A stretch of DNA of 64,000 bases. Source: Hahellaceae bacterium (GTDB lineage: Bacteria; Pseudomonadota; Gammaproteobacteria; Pseudomonadales; Oleiphilaceae). The stretch lies in assembly GCA_024234575.1 (NCBI GenBank), contig JACKOB010000005.1:124001-188000 (forward strand), read 5' to 3'. Made by a program: the position numbers and the translations under genes. This document shows positions 55,450 through 64,000 of this stretch, one piece after another. The stretch's first letter is position 1, and each line of letters opens with the position of its first letter. Under the pieces are notes generated by a model. It did no database searches. It had not been told where the DNA came from and saw nothing but the letters and a program-made list of their open reading frames with translations.

Positions 55450-56382
55450 CTAAGACTCCAGCGTTTTAGCGGACTGCCATATTGCCTCAAGCTCATCAAG
55501 CGTGGCATCTGCAAACTGTTGCCCCTTTTCATTAAGCACCGCTTCAATATGAGCAAAGCGCTGACGAAATTTATTATTGGTTCTGGTGATGGCGCTTTCG
55601 GGTTTAACCTTCATAAAACGCGCAAGATTGACACATACAAACAACAAATCACCTAACTCATCTTCAACGTGCTGCTGTTTTTGCGCGATAACGGCGGTGT
55701 CTTGCGCAGCTGTCGATGCCGCTACCTGCAGGTCTTGCCAGGCTTCTTTTAGCTCATCCAACTCTTCGTGAAGCTTATCGAAAACAGGGTCAATATGCTT
55801 CCAATCAAACCCTACGGTAGCCGCTTTCTTTTGCAGTTTTTCTGCCACTAACAGCCCTGGAAGTGTCTTGGGCACAGCATCTAACAGACTGGCAACCTCA
55901 GACTCTGTGTGCAGCTGTTTGGCTTCCTTTTTGGCAAGCTCTTCAGCGGTTTTAATTTTCTCCCAGTTCGCTTTTATTTCACTTTCGCTAATTGATGAGC
56001 CGGGTTCGGGCCTGCTTCGTAATGTTCCTGCCGGGAAAACATGCGGGTGGCGGCGAATCAACTTGGCCACCAGATCAGATATAATACCTTTAAAATCAAA
56101 GTGTTGATCTTCCACGCCAAGCTGTGCATAAAAAATCACCTGAAATAAAAGGTCACCCAACTCTTCCTTCAAATGTGGGAAATCACGTTTATGAATGGCA
56201 TCCGCCACCTCATAAGCCTCTTCAATGGTATGGGGAACAATAGTGGCGTACGTCTGCTTTAAATCCCAGGGGCAGCCATCTTCGGGGGATCTCAGTCTTG
56301 CCATGAGATACAACAGGTCATCAAGGGTATAAACAGGGCTGGCTGTTGGCGCCACGTCTGTTAATTCAGGTGTGTTGTGCAT
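55450..56382 (-). CDS. mazG: Nucleoside triphosphate pyrophosphohydrolase
   Basis: A 310-residue tandem MazG protein that hydrolyses NTPs to NMP and PPi and lowers ppGpp-related stress in E. coli. The first domain has CPWDLKQTYATIVPHTIEE and EELGDLLFQ, and the second repeats EDELGDLLFVCVNLA. It is longer than the E. coli protein (263) through inserts between the domains. It lies 34 bases downstream of relA, so both belong to the stringent response locus. Confidence 0.93.
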   Translation of the reverse strand: MHNTPELTDVAPTASPVYTLDDLLYLMARLRSPEDGCPWDLKQTYATIVPHTIEEAYEVADAIHKRDFPHLKEELGDLLFQVIFYAQLGVEDQHFDFKGIISDLVAKLIRRHPHVFPAGTLRSRPEPGSSISESEIKANWEKIKTAEELAKKEAKQLHTESEVASLLDAVPKTLPGLLVAEKLQKKAATVGFDWKHIDPVFDKLHEELDELKEAWQDLQVAASTAAQDTAVIAQKQQHVEDELGDLLFVCVNLARFMKVKPESAITRTNNKFRQRFAHIEAVLNEKGQQFADATLDELEAIWQSAKTLES

Positions 56383-56416
56383 GCAGTATCCAAATAAGGG
56401 TGAAACAAACGTAAGC

Positions 56417-58657
56417 CTAATCCGATTTACGTCGCCGCGCTTCGATTACATTCGGCAGCTGCTTGATTTGCGCCAGCATTTTACCCAGCCGTTCAAGGTT
56501 GGGCACCTCGACAGTGATTTTCATGGTTGCGATATTTTCATACTTATCAGACTGTGTGTGTACGGCAATAACGTTAATGCGCTCGTTGGCCAGAATGATC
56601 GTGATATCACGCAATAACCCTGAACGGTCGTAAGCCTGAACCTCAATATCCACAGCATAATTCGCCTCAGGGCTTCTGCCCCAAGACACTTCGATAAATC
56701 GGTTTGGCTCATGCTCGCGCAGAGACTGAGCGTTGGTGCAATCCTGATGGTGAATAGACACGCCCCGCCCAATCGTAATGTACCCAGCGATAGGGTCACC
56801 GGGTACTGGCTTGCAACAATTGGCGATGGTCGTGAGCAACTTCCCCACGCCGCAGATTTGGATGTCACTATCCGCGCGACGATCTGCAGACGTGGCATGA
56901 CTCAGCTCTAAAGTAAGCTGCTTGTCATTAGGTTCTGACAGTTGTTGCGCCCGGTTCGCCACCTGGGTCGGTTTTAAATCGCCTGCACCGATAGCAGCAA
57001 ACATATCATCGGCACTGTGGTAATTGACCGCCTTGGCCAGGTCTGTGAAGTTAACATTACTTATCGAAAGACGTTTGAGATCATCCTCAAGAATAGCGCG
57101 ACCATCAATAATATTTTGCTCGCGATTTTGCTGTTTAAACCAATGCGTTACTTTAGCCCTGGCACGGGAAGTCTGAATATAGCCTAAACTCGGGTTAAGC
57201 CAATCCCGACTTGGTGCCGGGTGGTTTGAGGTCATGACCGTTACTTGCTCGCCTGTGCGCAGTGGGTAGGACAATGGCACGATACGACCATTGACTTTCG
57301 CACCTCGACAGCAATGGCCTACTTCGGTATGCACGCGATACGCGAAATCTACCGGCGTTGCCCCTTGTGGCAAATCGACCACGTGCCCTTCGGGTGTGAA
57401 GATATACACACGATCAGACGAGACATCGGTTTTGATCTGTTCAACCAGACCCGACATATCCCCGATTTCTTCCTGCCACTCTAATACTTGTCGCAGCCAG
57501 TTAATTTTATCTTCATAGCTGTTGGACTTGTTTTTAACGTCCGTTCCTTTATAAAGCCAGTGGGCGCAAACCCCTAACTCGGCTTCTTCGTGCATCTCCT
57601 GAGTGCGGATCTGCACCTCCATTATCTTACCTTCGGGGCCAGCTACTGCTGTATGCAGAGAGCGATAACCATTCTCTTTCGGGTTAGCGATATAGTCATC
57701 AAACTCGTGGGGGATATGTCGCCAAAGTGAGTGAACAATCCCCAGCACCGCATAACAATCTTGCAAAGTTGGCACTAAAATACGAAAAGCGCGGATATCG
57801 TATATCTGGGAAAAATCCACATTTTTCCGCTTCATCTTCCGCCAGATACTATAGATATGCTTGGATCGACCGGTTATTTCAGCTTTGATGCCCGCTTTAT
57901 TTAACTCATCCTGCAACCGATCTAGTACGGACTTGATAAAGCGGTCTCTATCGAGCCTTTTTTCATCGAGTAATTTGGCGATTTTTTTATAGGCAGAATC
58001 GTGCAAATACCTGAAAGAAAGATCTTCGAGCTCCCACTTGATATGACCAATACCCAGGCGATGCGCCAAGGGAGCGTAGATATCAAAAACTTCTTTGGCA
58101 ACACGCAGCCGTTTTTCGGAAGAAGAGTTTTTAACCGCCCTTAACATTACCGTTCTTTCGGCAAGCTTTAGCAACACAACCCGCACATCATCGATCATGG
58201 TAACAAGCATTTTACGCACGTTATCGATCTGCCCGTGCGTCTGTCCTAACACATTACCTTTGAGTGGGTGGTGAATAGCCGAAATGGCAGCCATTTGCAG
58301 GGCGCCACTGATCAGCTTACTGATACTGGCTCCGAAGTTTTTACCTACGGTGTCAATGCTGACTCTGCCCTCTCGAACGATTCGATAAAGCAGTGCGGCA
58401 ATAATTGTATCTTCGTCAAGATTCAAGTCGGCAAGAATATGCGCCATCTCGAGACTAACAAGAAAGCTGCTGCTCCCTGGCGTCCACTGCTTGGCTTGCT
58501 GAACAACCTCAGACTCTATGTTTTGGCTGAAGTCTAGCGCCCGTCGCAGACGACTTGTATCTTCCAGCGATATTTTGGCGGCAAGTTTTTCAACCCATAC
58601 ATTCAGATCAACATGACCTTCGTCAGTGATTGGGTGATCTTCTCTTACTTTAACCAT
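56417..58657 (-). CDS. relA: (p)ppGpp synthetase RelA
   Basis: A 746-residue ribosome-associated ppGpp synthetase. The N-terminal HD domain is inactive: where a functional hydrolase has HD-x-x-E-D, this protein has ALLYRIVREG. The synthetase block carries ENGYRSLHTAV, and the TGS domain (YIFTPEGHVVDLPQGATPVD) and C-terminal ACT domain are present. This is the monofunctional RelA form rather than SpoT. The gene order with rlmD and mazG is conserved in gammaproteobacteria. Confidence 0.95.
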   Translation of the reverse strand: MVKVREDHPITDEGHVDLNVWVEKLAAKISLEDTSRLRRALDFSQNIESEVVQQAKQWTPGSSSFLVSLEMAHILADLNLDEDTIIAALLYRIVREGRVSIDTVGKNFGASISKLISGALQMAAISAIHHPLKGNVLGQTHGQIDNVRKMLVTMIDDVRVVLLKLAERTVMLRAVKNSSSEKRLRVAKEVFDIYAPLAHRLGIGHIKWELEDLSFRYLHDSAYKKIAKLLDEKRLDRDRFIKSVLDRLQDELNKAGIKAEITGRSKHIYSIWRKMKRKNVDFSQIYDIRAFRILVPTLQDCYAVLGIVHSLWRHIPHEFDDYIANPKENGYRSLHTAVAGPEGKIMEVQIRTQEMHEEAELGVCAHWLYKGTDVKNKSNSYEDKINWLRQVLEWQEEIGDMSGLVEQIKTDVSSDRVYIFTPEGHVVDLPQGATPVDFAYRVHTEVGHCCRGAKVNGRIVPLSYPLRTGEQVTVMTSNHPAPSRDWLNPSLGYIQTSRARAKVTHWFKQQNREQNIIDGRAILEDDLKRLSISNVNFTDLAKAVNYHSADDMFAAIGAGDLKPTQVANRAQQLSEPNDKQLTLELSHATSADRRADSDIQICGVGKLLTTIANCCKPVPGDPIAGYITIGRGVSIHHQDCTNAQSLREHEPNRFIEVSWGRSPEANYAVDIEVQAYDRSGLLRDITIILANERINVIAVHTQSDKYENIATMKITVEVPNLERLGKMLAQIKQLPNVIEARRRKSD

Positions 58658-58834
58658 ATGCAGAAAGCACCCGCAGGGCTCGCTCCCCTTTTAATTATCA
58701 AGTTGCCTGAACCGACAAGCTACCAGCAACCCGTTGCTGTTATTTACTTCAGCCTGCCGAAGCTTCTCTGTGCACGCTACACAGCCAATATAGTCAAAGA
58801 CGCAGAATTTACACTAATTATGACGACTAACTCG

Positions 58835-60166
58835 TCAACTCTTCTCAAACAGCGCAATCGACTCGACATGCGTTGTGTGAGGAAACATATCCATCACACC
58901 CGCTTTTACCAGTTTGTAGCCCTGCTCAACCAATACACCCGAATCTCGGGCAAGTGTTGCCGGGTTGCAAGAGACATAAACTATTTTTTCGGCACCAAAA
59001 GCTGGCAAGTATTGCACCACATCCAAAGCACCAGAGCGTGGCGGATCGATTAGAATTTTGCTAAAGCCTTCTGAGGCCCAGCTTTCTTTAGTAAAGTCCG
59101 CTTGCAGATTAGCCGCATAAAACCGCACATTGTCCAATTTGTTGTGAGTGGCGTTCTCCTTTCCGCGCACAACCATTGTTTCGTCGCCTTCGACCCCTAC
59201 AACCTGGCCCGCTTTGGTTGCCAGAGGAATCGTAAAGTTGCCCAGACCACAAAATAAGTCGAGCACACGGTCATTCTCGCTGAGGTCAAGCCACTCGATT
59301 GCCCGCGATAGCATCTTCTTATTGATATCTGCGTTGACTTGCGTAAAGTCCATCGGGTGGAACTTCAGCTCAACTCCAAACTCAGGCAAAGCATAACTCA
59401 GTCGCTCGACACCACCTTCAGGGTAAAGCAAATGAACGGTATTCGGGCCCTTTGGTTGCAGATAGACAGCAAGATTATGAGACTCACCGAATGCACGCAG
59501 CTTAGCAAGATCGTCTTCGGTAAGCGGAGCCATATGGCGAATAACCAGGGCCACTTGCTCATCACCCATTGCCACCTCAATCTGCGGCAACTGATTATAA
59601 ACAGTTAAATCCCGCGCTAGTTCCCGCAGGTCGGGTATCAAACGTCCTACTCTGGGGTCCAGCACTTCACAGTGATGAATTGCCGTCAAAAAGCTACTAT
59701 GTTTCTCACGGAAACCGACCAACACTTCGTCGCGTTTGGTGACATATCGAACACCTAAGCGCGCTTTACGGCGATAGCCTGTATCTGGCCCCGTCATGGG
59801 TTCTTGCAAAGACTCAGCAGAGATACCGCCAAAATGTCTGAACTGTTCAAGCAGTACATCCTGCTTGAGGGCAATCTGCATTTTGGGGTCCATGTGCTGC
59901 AAACTACAGCCACCGCACATATCGGCATGCTCACAGGGTGGTGTTACACGATCTGCAGAGGGTTCGATAATTTCAATCGCCGCGACTTCATCATACTTAC
60001 TGTGCGTATCAATATATTTGGCTTTCACTTTTTCACCAGGCAGTGCGCCTTCGACAAATAGGGTTTTGCCGTTTTGGTGGCTGATCCCACGCCCATCATG
60101 ACTCACTCGCTCTATTTCCAGATCAAGTAATGTGGTTGGTATCAGTTTTTTTCTGCGTCGTGCCAT
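58835..60166 (-). CDS. rlmD: 23S rRNA (uracil1939-C5)-methyltransferase
   Basis: A 443-residue SAM-dependent methyltransferase with an N-terminal TRAM domain, the 4Fe-4S cysteines in [14 protein letters not shown], the SAM loop [11 protein letters not shown] and catalytic cysteine in [11 protein letters not shown]. The reading frame continues 84 bases upstream with an unlikely hydrophobic leader; the ATG at 60166 with AGGA before it gives the basic MARRRKK start usual for the family. Confidence 0.95.
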   Translation of the reverse strand: MARRRKKLIPTTLLDLEIERVSHDGRGISHQNGKTLFVEGALPGEKVKAKYIDTHSKYDEVAAIEIIEPSADRVTPPCEHADMCGGCSLQHMDPKMQIALKQDVLLEQFRHFGGISAESLQEPMTGPDTGYRRKARLGVRYVTKRDEVLVGFREKHSSFLTAIHHCEVLDPRVGRLIPDLRELARDLTVYNQLPQIEVAMGDEQVALVIRHMAPLTEDDLAKLRAFGESHNLAVYLQPKGPNTVHLLYPEGGVERLSYALPEFGVELKFHPMDFTQVNADINKKMLSRAIEWLDLSENDRVLDLFCGLGNFTIPLATKAGQVVGVEGDETMVVRGKENATHNKLDNVRFYAANLQADFTKESWASEGFSKILIDPPRSGALDVVQYLPAFGAEKIVYVSCNPATLARDSGVLVEQGYKLVKAGVMDMFPHTTHVESIALFEKS

Positions 60167-60317
60167 GAATGAGTCCTGATTGAGACGCCACTTATTGGAC
60201 AGCGCCTTGCTTGCGAAAAAGAAAACCTTGAGAAAAGTGGCCTTGTACAACCGCTTATTCTAAAAGCAGGATATAAATGGGGCGCGATTATAGCGAATAA
60301 GGCACCCCAACGGCATC

Positions 60318-61211
60318 TCAATTAGCAGAAAAAACCCCCGTGGAGAGATACCGATCACCTCGATCACATATGATGGCGACGATTACGGCATTTTCAACCG
60401 TTGCTGATAAACGCAATGCACCGGCAATGGCCCCGCCCGAAGACACACCACAAAATATCCCTTCTTTTTGTGCCAACGCCCGCATCGTATCCTCAGCTTC
60501 AACCTGACCAATATCCATCACCGTATCGACCCTGGATGCATCAAAGATGGCAGGGAGGTATTCTTTCGACCAACGCCTGATGCCGGGTATCGCAGCCCCC
60601 TCACTGGGTTGCAACCCCACAATCTGAATCGCGGGATTTTGCTCTTTCAGATAGCGGGATGTACCCATGATCGTGCCGGTGGTACCCATGGAGCTAACAA
60701 AGTGCGTAATTTTTCCACCCGTTTGCTGCCAGAGTTCTGGTCCGGTAGTTTTGTAATGTGCCAGTGGATTGTCAGCATTACCAAACTGGTCCAACACCTT
60801 ACCCTTGCCTTCTCGCTGCATTTGCTGTGCTAGATCCCGCGCTCCTTCCATACTTTGAGCACGGGTGACGGTGATAATTTCGGCCCCATACGCACGCATT
60901 GATGCTCGCCGCTCTTCACTCATATTCTCTGGCATTATCAACACCATTTTGTAACCTTTGATGGCGGCTGCCATTGCCAGTGCGATGCCGGTATTACCGC
61001 TGGTGGCCTCTATCAGCGTATCGCCGGGGGCGATGTCACCGCGAGCTTCCGCCTCCTGAATCATGCTTATCGCAGGGCGATCTTTAACTGAGCCCGCGGG
61101 ATTATTACCTTCAAGTTTGGCCAGAATAATATTAGAGGTCTCTCCTGCAATGCGCTGCAGGCGAACTAAAGGCGTATTACCGACATACTGTTCAATGGTT
61201 GGATATTCCAT
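60318..61211 (-). CDS. cysM: Cysteine synthase B
   Basis: A 297-residue PLP enzyme forming cysteine (or S-sulfocysteine) from O-acetylserine. The PLP lysine is Lys43 in NPAGSVKDR, SGNTG binds the phosphate/substrate and GTTGTIMGTSR is the glycine-rich loop. The short length and NPAGSVKDRPA form match CysM rather than CysK. ATG 61211 is preferred to the TTG two codons upstream. It is divergent from the hybrid kinase gene. Confidence 0.93.
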   Translation of the reverse strand: MEYPTIEQYVGNTPLVRLQRIAGETSNIILAKLEGNNPAGSVKDRPAISMIQEAEARGDIAPGDTLIEATSGNTGIALAMAAAIKGYKMVLIMPENMSEERRASMRAYGAEIITVTRAQSMEGARDLAQQMQREGKGKVLDQFGNADNPLAHYKTTGPELWQQTGGKITHFVSSMGTTGTIMGTSRYLKEQNPAIQIVGLQPSEGAAIPGIRRWSKEYLPAIFDASRVDTVMDIGQVEAEDTMRALAQKEGIFCGVSSGGAIAGALRLSATVENAVIVAIICDRGDRYLSTGVFSAN

Positions 61212-61637
61212 GATCAACTCACTTCTGTTGAGGTTTACGATGTCAGGGGCAATTCCCAGCCCCCAAACACAACGTCAAGGAACCTCAGATTATTTTGGCC
61301 AGAGCCGCTATAGTAATTGCGCACCCCGGCACACTTTGTATAAAAACTGTATCGAATTCTTTATCGGAAAGCCCTGTATAGTTACCCAAGGGTCCATTCA
61401 TCAGTTAAGCTAAAGTTGTACGCTTAAACTGTCCAGAACAGTCACACATTCTAAACCTTACTTTTCTGGCAACCATAGTGACATCCGAGCACTAATTATC
61501 ATAAAACGAAGTGCGTCGTCGGCATAATATTACTTTTCAATATTAAAATATCTATTTGATATATGGTTTGTTTATATAAACCTTGTGCACAGTAGAAAAC
61601 ATAAGAAACCGACAGACATAATACAAAAGAGACCTCT
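61212..61637. promoter_or_regulatory. Divergent intergenic region cysM / gacS
   Basis: 426 bases with strong AT bias in the last 150. A GGTTT...AAACC partial palindrome (about 61565-61582) and an AATATT pair (about 61525-61545) are visible. Promoters for both genes are expected. No ribosome site better than GAGACC precedes the kinase ATG. Confidence 0.45.
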
Positions 61638-64000
61638 ATGAAACGGTGGGGCATAAAAAACAGAGTACTGATCCTGGCGATATTTCCAACCGTCACGATT
61701 GCTCTGATTCTCGGCTTGGTTTTTACCCAAACCCGCCTGAAAAATATTGATGATCTGCTGGTAGAGAAAGGGCTATCCATCAGTCGCCAGCTTTCTATTG
61801 CAAGCGAGTATGGTGTTGAAACGAATAATCTCGAGCTATTGCTGTCTCTGGCCAACGGCGCTCTCGAAGAAAACGATGTGCGTTCAGTAGTGATTTTTGG
61901 TGCCAACAACAAAGGGCTCGTGCAAGTTGGACCAAAAATAGATGATGGCATTGAGTTTCCGCAACTGCCACAAAATACGCTAAGCCTGTCTCACGGGCAG
62001 TCCTCCACGCGTTTCTTTTCTCCCATTCACAACATTCCTAAAGGCATCCATAACCACACAACTGTCCATATCAACAAAAATGAAAAGCCCATTGGCTGGG
62101 TAGTGATGGAGCTTTCCCACGCTAATGCCAAAATACAAAAGTACCAGACACTGATTACCAGCACCCTGCTCATTCTGGTTGGGCTATTGATTAACAGTTT
62201 TATTGCTATCCGGATGAGCCGCGATGTCACCGACCCCATCATGGCAATCACGCGGGCAGTCACCGCCATTCGTGAGGGCAAGCTCGACACCAGAGTCTAC
62301 ACAAACTCCGGTCTCGAACTGAAAGAGCTGGAGTCTGGTATCAACTCGATGGCAGAGTCACTAAGTAACGCCTACGAAGAAATGCAGCAAAATATCGACC
62401 AGGCCACCGAAGACCTGAGAGAGACACTTGAAACCATAGAAATACAAAATATTGAACTGGACATCGCCCGCAAAGAAGCTCTCGAAGCCAGCCGGATTAA
62501 ATCAGAATTTCTGGCAAATATGAGCCATGAAATCCGGACGCCACTTAATGGTATTCTGGGGTTTACCAATTTGCTATTAAAAGGGCACCTCAATCAGCAA
62601 CAAAAAGATCACCTGTCGACCATCAAGAAATCTTCTGAAATCCTGCTAACAATCATCAACGACATTCTCGATTTCTCAAAAATCGAAGCCGGAAAACTCA
62701 CCTTGGACCACACCCCTCTGCGACTAAGGGAAGTGGTCGAAGACGTACTCACCATGCTGGCACCAGCCGCACATCAAAAGTATCTGGAGCTAGTACCCCT
62801 AGTCTACGGTGATGTTCCCGAAGATATTTTCGGCGACCCATTACGCATTAAACAAATTGTTACCAACCTTGTGAGCAATGCCATCAAGTTCACCCAAAGC
62901 GGCGAGGTGGTTTTGAGAGCGATGTTGGAAGATTTAAACGGCAACCAGGTAACCATCAAAATTAGCGTTACCGATACCGGCGTTGGCCTCTCGCGAGTGC
63001 AACAGCAGTCATTATTTCATGCATTCTCACAAGCTGACGCGTCAACCGCCCGGCAATATGGCGGCACCGGCTTAGGACTGGTAATTTCAAAGCGATTGAT
63101 AGAAGAAATGGGCGGTGAGATTGGTGTCGAAAGCGAGCTGGGCAAGGGCTCGACCTTTTGGTTCACATTGCCTACAGACATCGCAACGAATGCCATACCA
63201 GGTCCTTCACAGCGGGATATAAAAGGTGAGTCGATAATCTTGCATGAAACCCACCCTACTTCAAGGTTGTCGATACAACACCTGTTTAACGTGTGGGGCG
63301 TGAAAGTAGAGATTGCCGAAAGCCTCGATCAGTTGGTACAAAAAGTCATCAAGGCACAGACGGAACACAAGGGGTTTGGTGCAGCCATTATTGGTGTCAA
63401 TAAACATCAATTGAACTCCAACCAGCTTAGCAACCTGATAAAAGAACTTGAATTCAACCGCGACTGTCGAACAGTTTTACTGACACCCACCATAGACGAA
63501 GATGATCATGCCGTTTTAGCTTCCGCTTCGGCGCATATCAGCAAACCCGTTCAACAACAACGTCTGTACGAAAAATTGCTTCTAGTACTACAGGGTGAGA
63601 AAAAGCAAATTGCGGCAGAAGTGCCCGAAACTCCGCTTGCAACCAACGCGGCCAGTGATGTTAAAACACCGTTAATCTTGGCCGTAGATGACAACGACGC
63701 CAACCTTAAACTGGTGAAAGCGTTGTTAGAAGAGCTCTACGTGCAAGTGCACACCGCTTCAAGCGGCTTTGAAGCCTTAAGCAAATCAAAACAGAACAGT
63801 TACGACTTAATATTTATGGATGTGCAAATGCCTGGCATGGACGGCATTGAAACAACCCGCAGAATACGTGAACTTGAACAGGATAAGAACCGAAAAACGC
63901 CTATAATAGCGCTGACTGCCCATGCCCTGGCGGAAGAAAAACACAATCTTCTTGCCAACGGTTTTAATGACTACCTGACCAAACCCATCAGTGAAGCGCA
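61638..64000 (+). CDS. gacS: Hybrid sensor histidine kinase, GacS/BarA family (3' end outside window)
   Basis: At least 787 residues of the global sensor kinase that, through GacA/UvrY and Rsm/Csr small RNAs, switches between planktonic and sessile or secondary-metabolism states. Visible are TM1 (about 9-30), a periplasmic segment, TM2 (about 172-192), a HAMP domain, HisKA with His297 in MSHEIRTPLNG, an ATP-binding domain (NLVSNAIKF, DTGVGL, GTGLGLVIS), a degenerate receiver-like region and an intact receiver with Asp728 in FMDVQMPG. The C-terminal Hpt domain expected for the family lies beyond the end. The neighbourhood (cysM, rlmD, relA) supports the name. Confidence 0.93.
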   Translation, partial: MKRWGIKNRVLILAIFPTVTIALILGLVFTQTRLKNIDDLLVEKGLSISRQLSIASEYGVETNNLELLLSLANGALEENDVRSVVIFGANNKGLVQVGPKIDDGIEFPQLPQNTLSLSHGQSSTRFFSPIHNIPKGIHNHTTVHINKNEKPIGWVVMELSHANAKIQKYQTLITSTLLILVGLLINSFIAIRMSRDVTDPIMAITRAVTAIREGKLDTRVYTNSGLELKELESGINSMAESLSNAYEEMQQNIDQATEDLRETLETIEIQNIELDIARKEALEASRIKSEFLANMSHEIRTPLNGILGFTNLLLKGHLNQQQKDHLSTIKKSSEILLTIINDILDFSKIEAGKLTLDHTPLRLREVVEDVLTMLAPAAHQKYLELVPLVYGDVPEDIFGDPLRIKQIVTNLVSNAIKFTQSGEVVLRAMLEDLNGNQVTIKISVTDTGVGLSRVQQQSLFHAFSQADASTARQYGGTGLGLVISKRLIEEMGGEIGVESELGKGSTFWFTLPTDIATNAIPGPSQRDIKGESIILHETHPTSRLSIQHLFNVWGVKVEIAESLDQLVQKVIKAQTEHKGFGAAIIGVNKHQLNSNQLSNLIKELEFNRDCRTVLLTPTIDEDDHAVLASASAHISKPVQQQRLYEKLLLVLQGEKKQIAAEVPETPLATNAASDVKTPLILAVDDNDANLKLVKALLEELYVQVHTASSGFEALSKSKQNSYDLIFMDVQMPGMDGIETTRRIRELEQDKNRKTPIIALTAHALAEEKHNLLANGFNDYLTKPISEA

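Noticed and set aside
61499..62593. Reverse-strand frames opposite the hybrid kinase
   Set aside because: They are antisense shadows of the kinase gene, which is open from 61638 to the window end.

Overview
The window looks like chromosomal DNA from a free-living, probably marine, gammaproteobacterium related to the Pseudomonas/Marinobacter/Alcanivorax/Ketobacter group. This is inferred from gene content and order; no rRNA or tRNA gene is present to confirm it. Two blocks have a housekeeping order I recall from pseudomonads: an ABC transporter (Gld-like), plsB, rsmJ, tsaB, adk and ppc at 40-55 kb, and mazG, relA, rlmD, cysM and a GacS/BarA kinase at 55-64 kb. A Marinobacter-type fatty acyl-CoA reductase, an AlkK-type acyl-CoA synthetase and acetyl-CoA synthetase point to a lipid- or hydrocarbon-using lifestyle.

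Layout. 0-1.4 kb: the end of a cobalamin operon (cobQ, cobO). 1.7-2.6 kb: a PEP-CTERM-type exported protein and a short inverted-repeat element. 2.6-12.9 kb: a minus-strand catabolic cluster (AlkK-like ligase, amidase, saccharopine-dehydrogenase-like reductase, two SDRs, a histidine-phosphatase-fold protein, an APH-fold kinase and an ACAD11-like acyl-CoA dehydrogenase) facing a divergent LysR regulator. Its kinase, dehydrogenase, SDR and ligase content resembles the levulinate/4-hydroxyacid route, in which a 4-hydroxyacyl-CoA is phosphorylated and then eliminated. 13.2-24.5 kb: an accessory stretch with a membrane diguanylate cyclase, a solute-binding protein, an Anbu proteasome-like hydrolase coupled to glutaminase, a 34-residue lysine-rich protein, an AraC regulator, lipoproteins with a broken paralogue, a secreted hydrolase with a secreted neighbour, and a DUF6316/cadherin-like gene preceded by a telomere-like heptamer repeat.

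24.5-32.1 kb: an ErdR-like response regulator next to acs, the fatty acyl-CoA reductase, an alpha/beta hydrolase, and a MinD/ParA-type ATPase with a long unexplained C-terminal extension. 32.4-36.8 kb: an HDOD-GAF-histidine kinase followed by a REC-PAS-GGDEF-EAL protein, probably one signalling unit tied to c-di-GMP. 37-40 kb: a DUF2156 protein behind a long A/C-rich leader with an operator-like palindrome, then convergent murI and nudC. The rest is core metabolism and stress signalling: membrane lipid entry (plsB), rRNA and tRNA modification (rsmJ, tsaB, rlmD), nucleotide balance (adk, mazG), anaplerosis (ppc), stringent response (relA), cysteine synthesis (cysM) and the start of the Gac/Rsm switch, cut by the window end.

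The best candidates for new biology are the phospho-acyl-CoA cluster, the Anbu-glutaminase pair, the MinD-like ATPase with its divergent signalling pair, and several structured leaders: a possible G-quadruplex over a ribosome binding site, a bulged hairpin at 54.9 kb, and an A/C-rich leader with a ribosome-site hairpin at 37.3 kb. No CRISPR array, intact insertion sequence, prophage, tRNA or rRNA was found.
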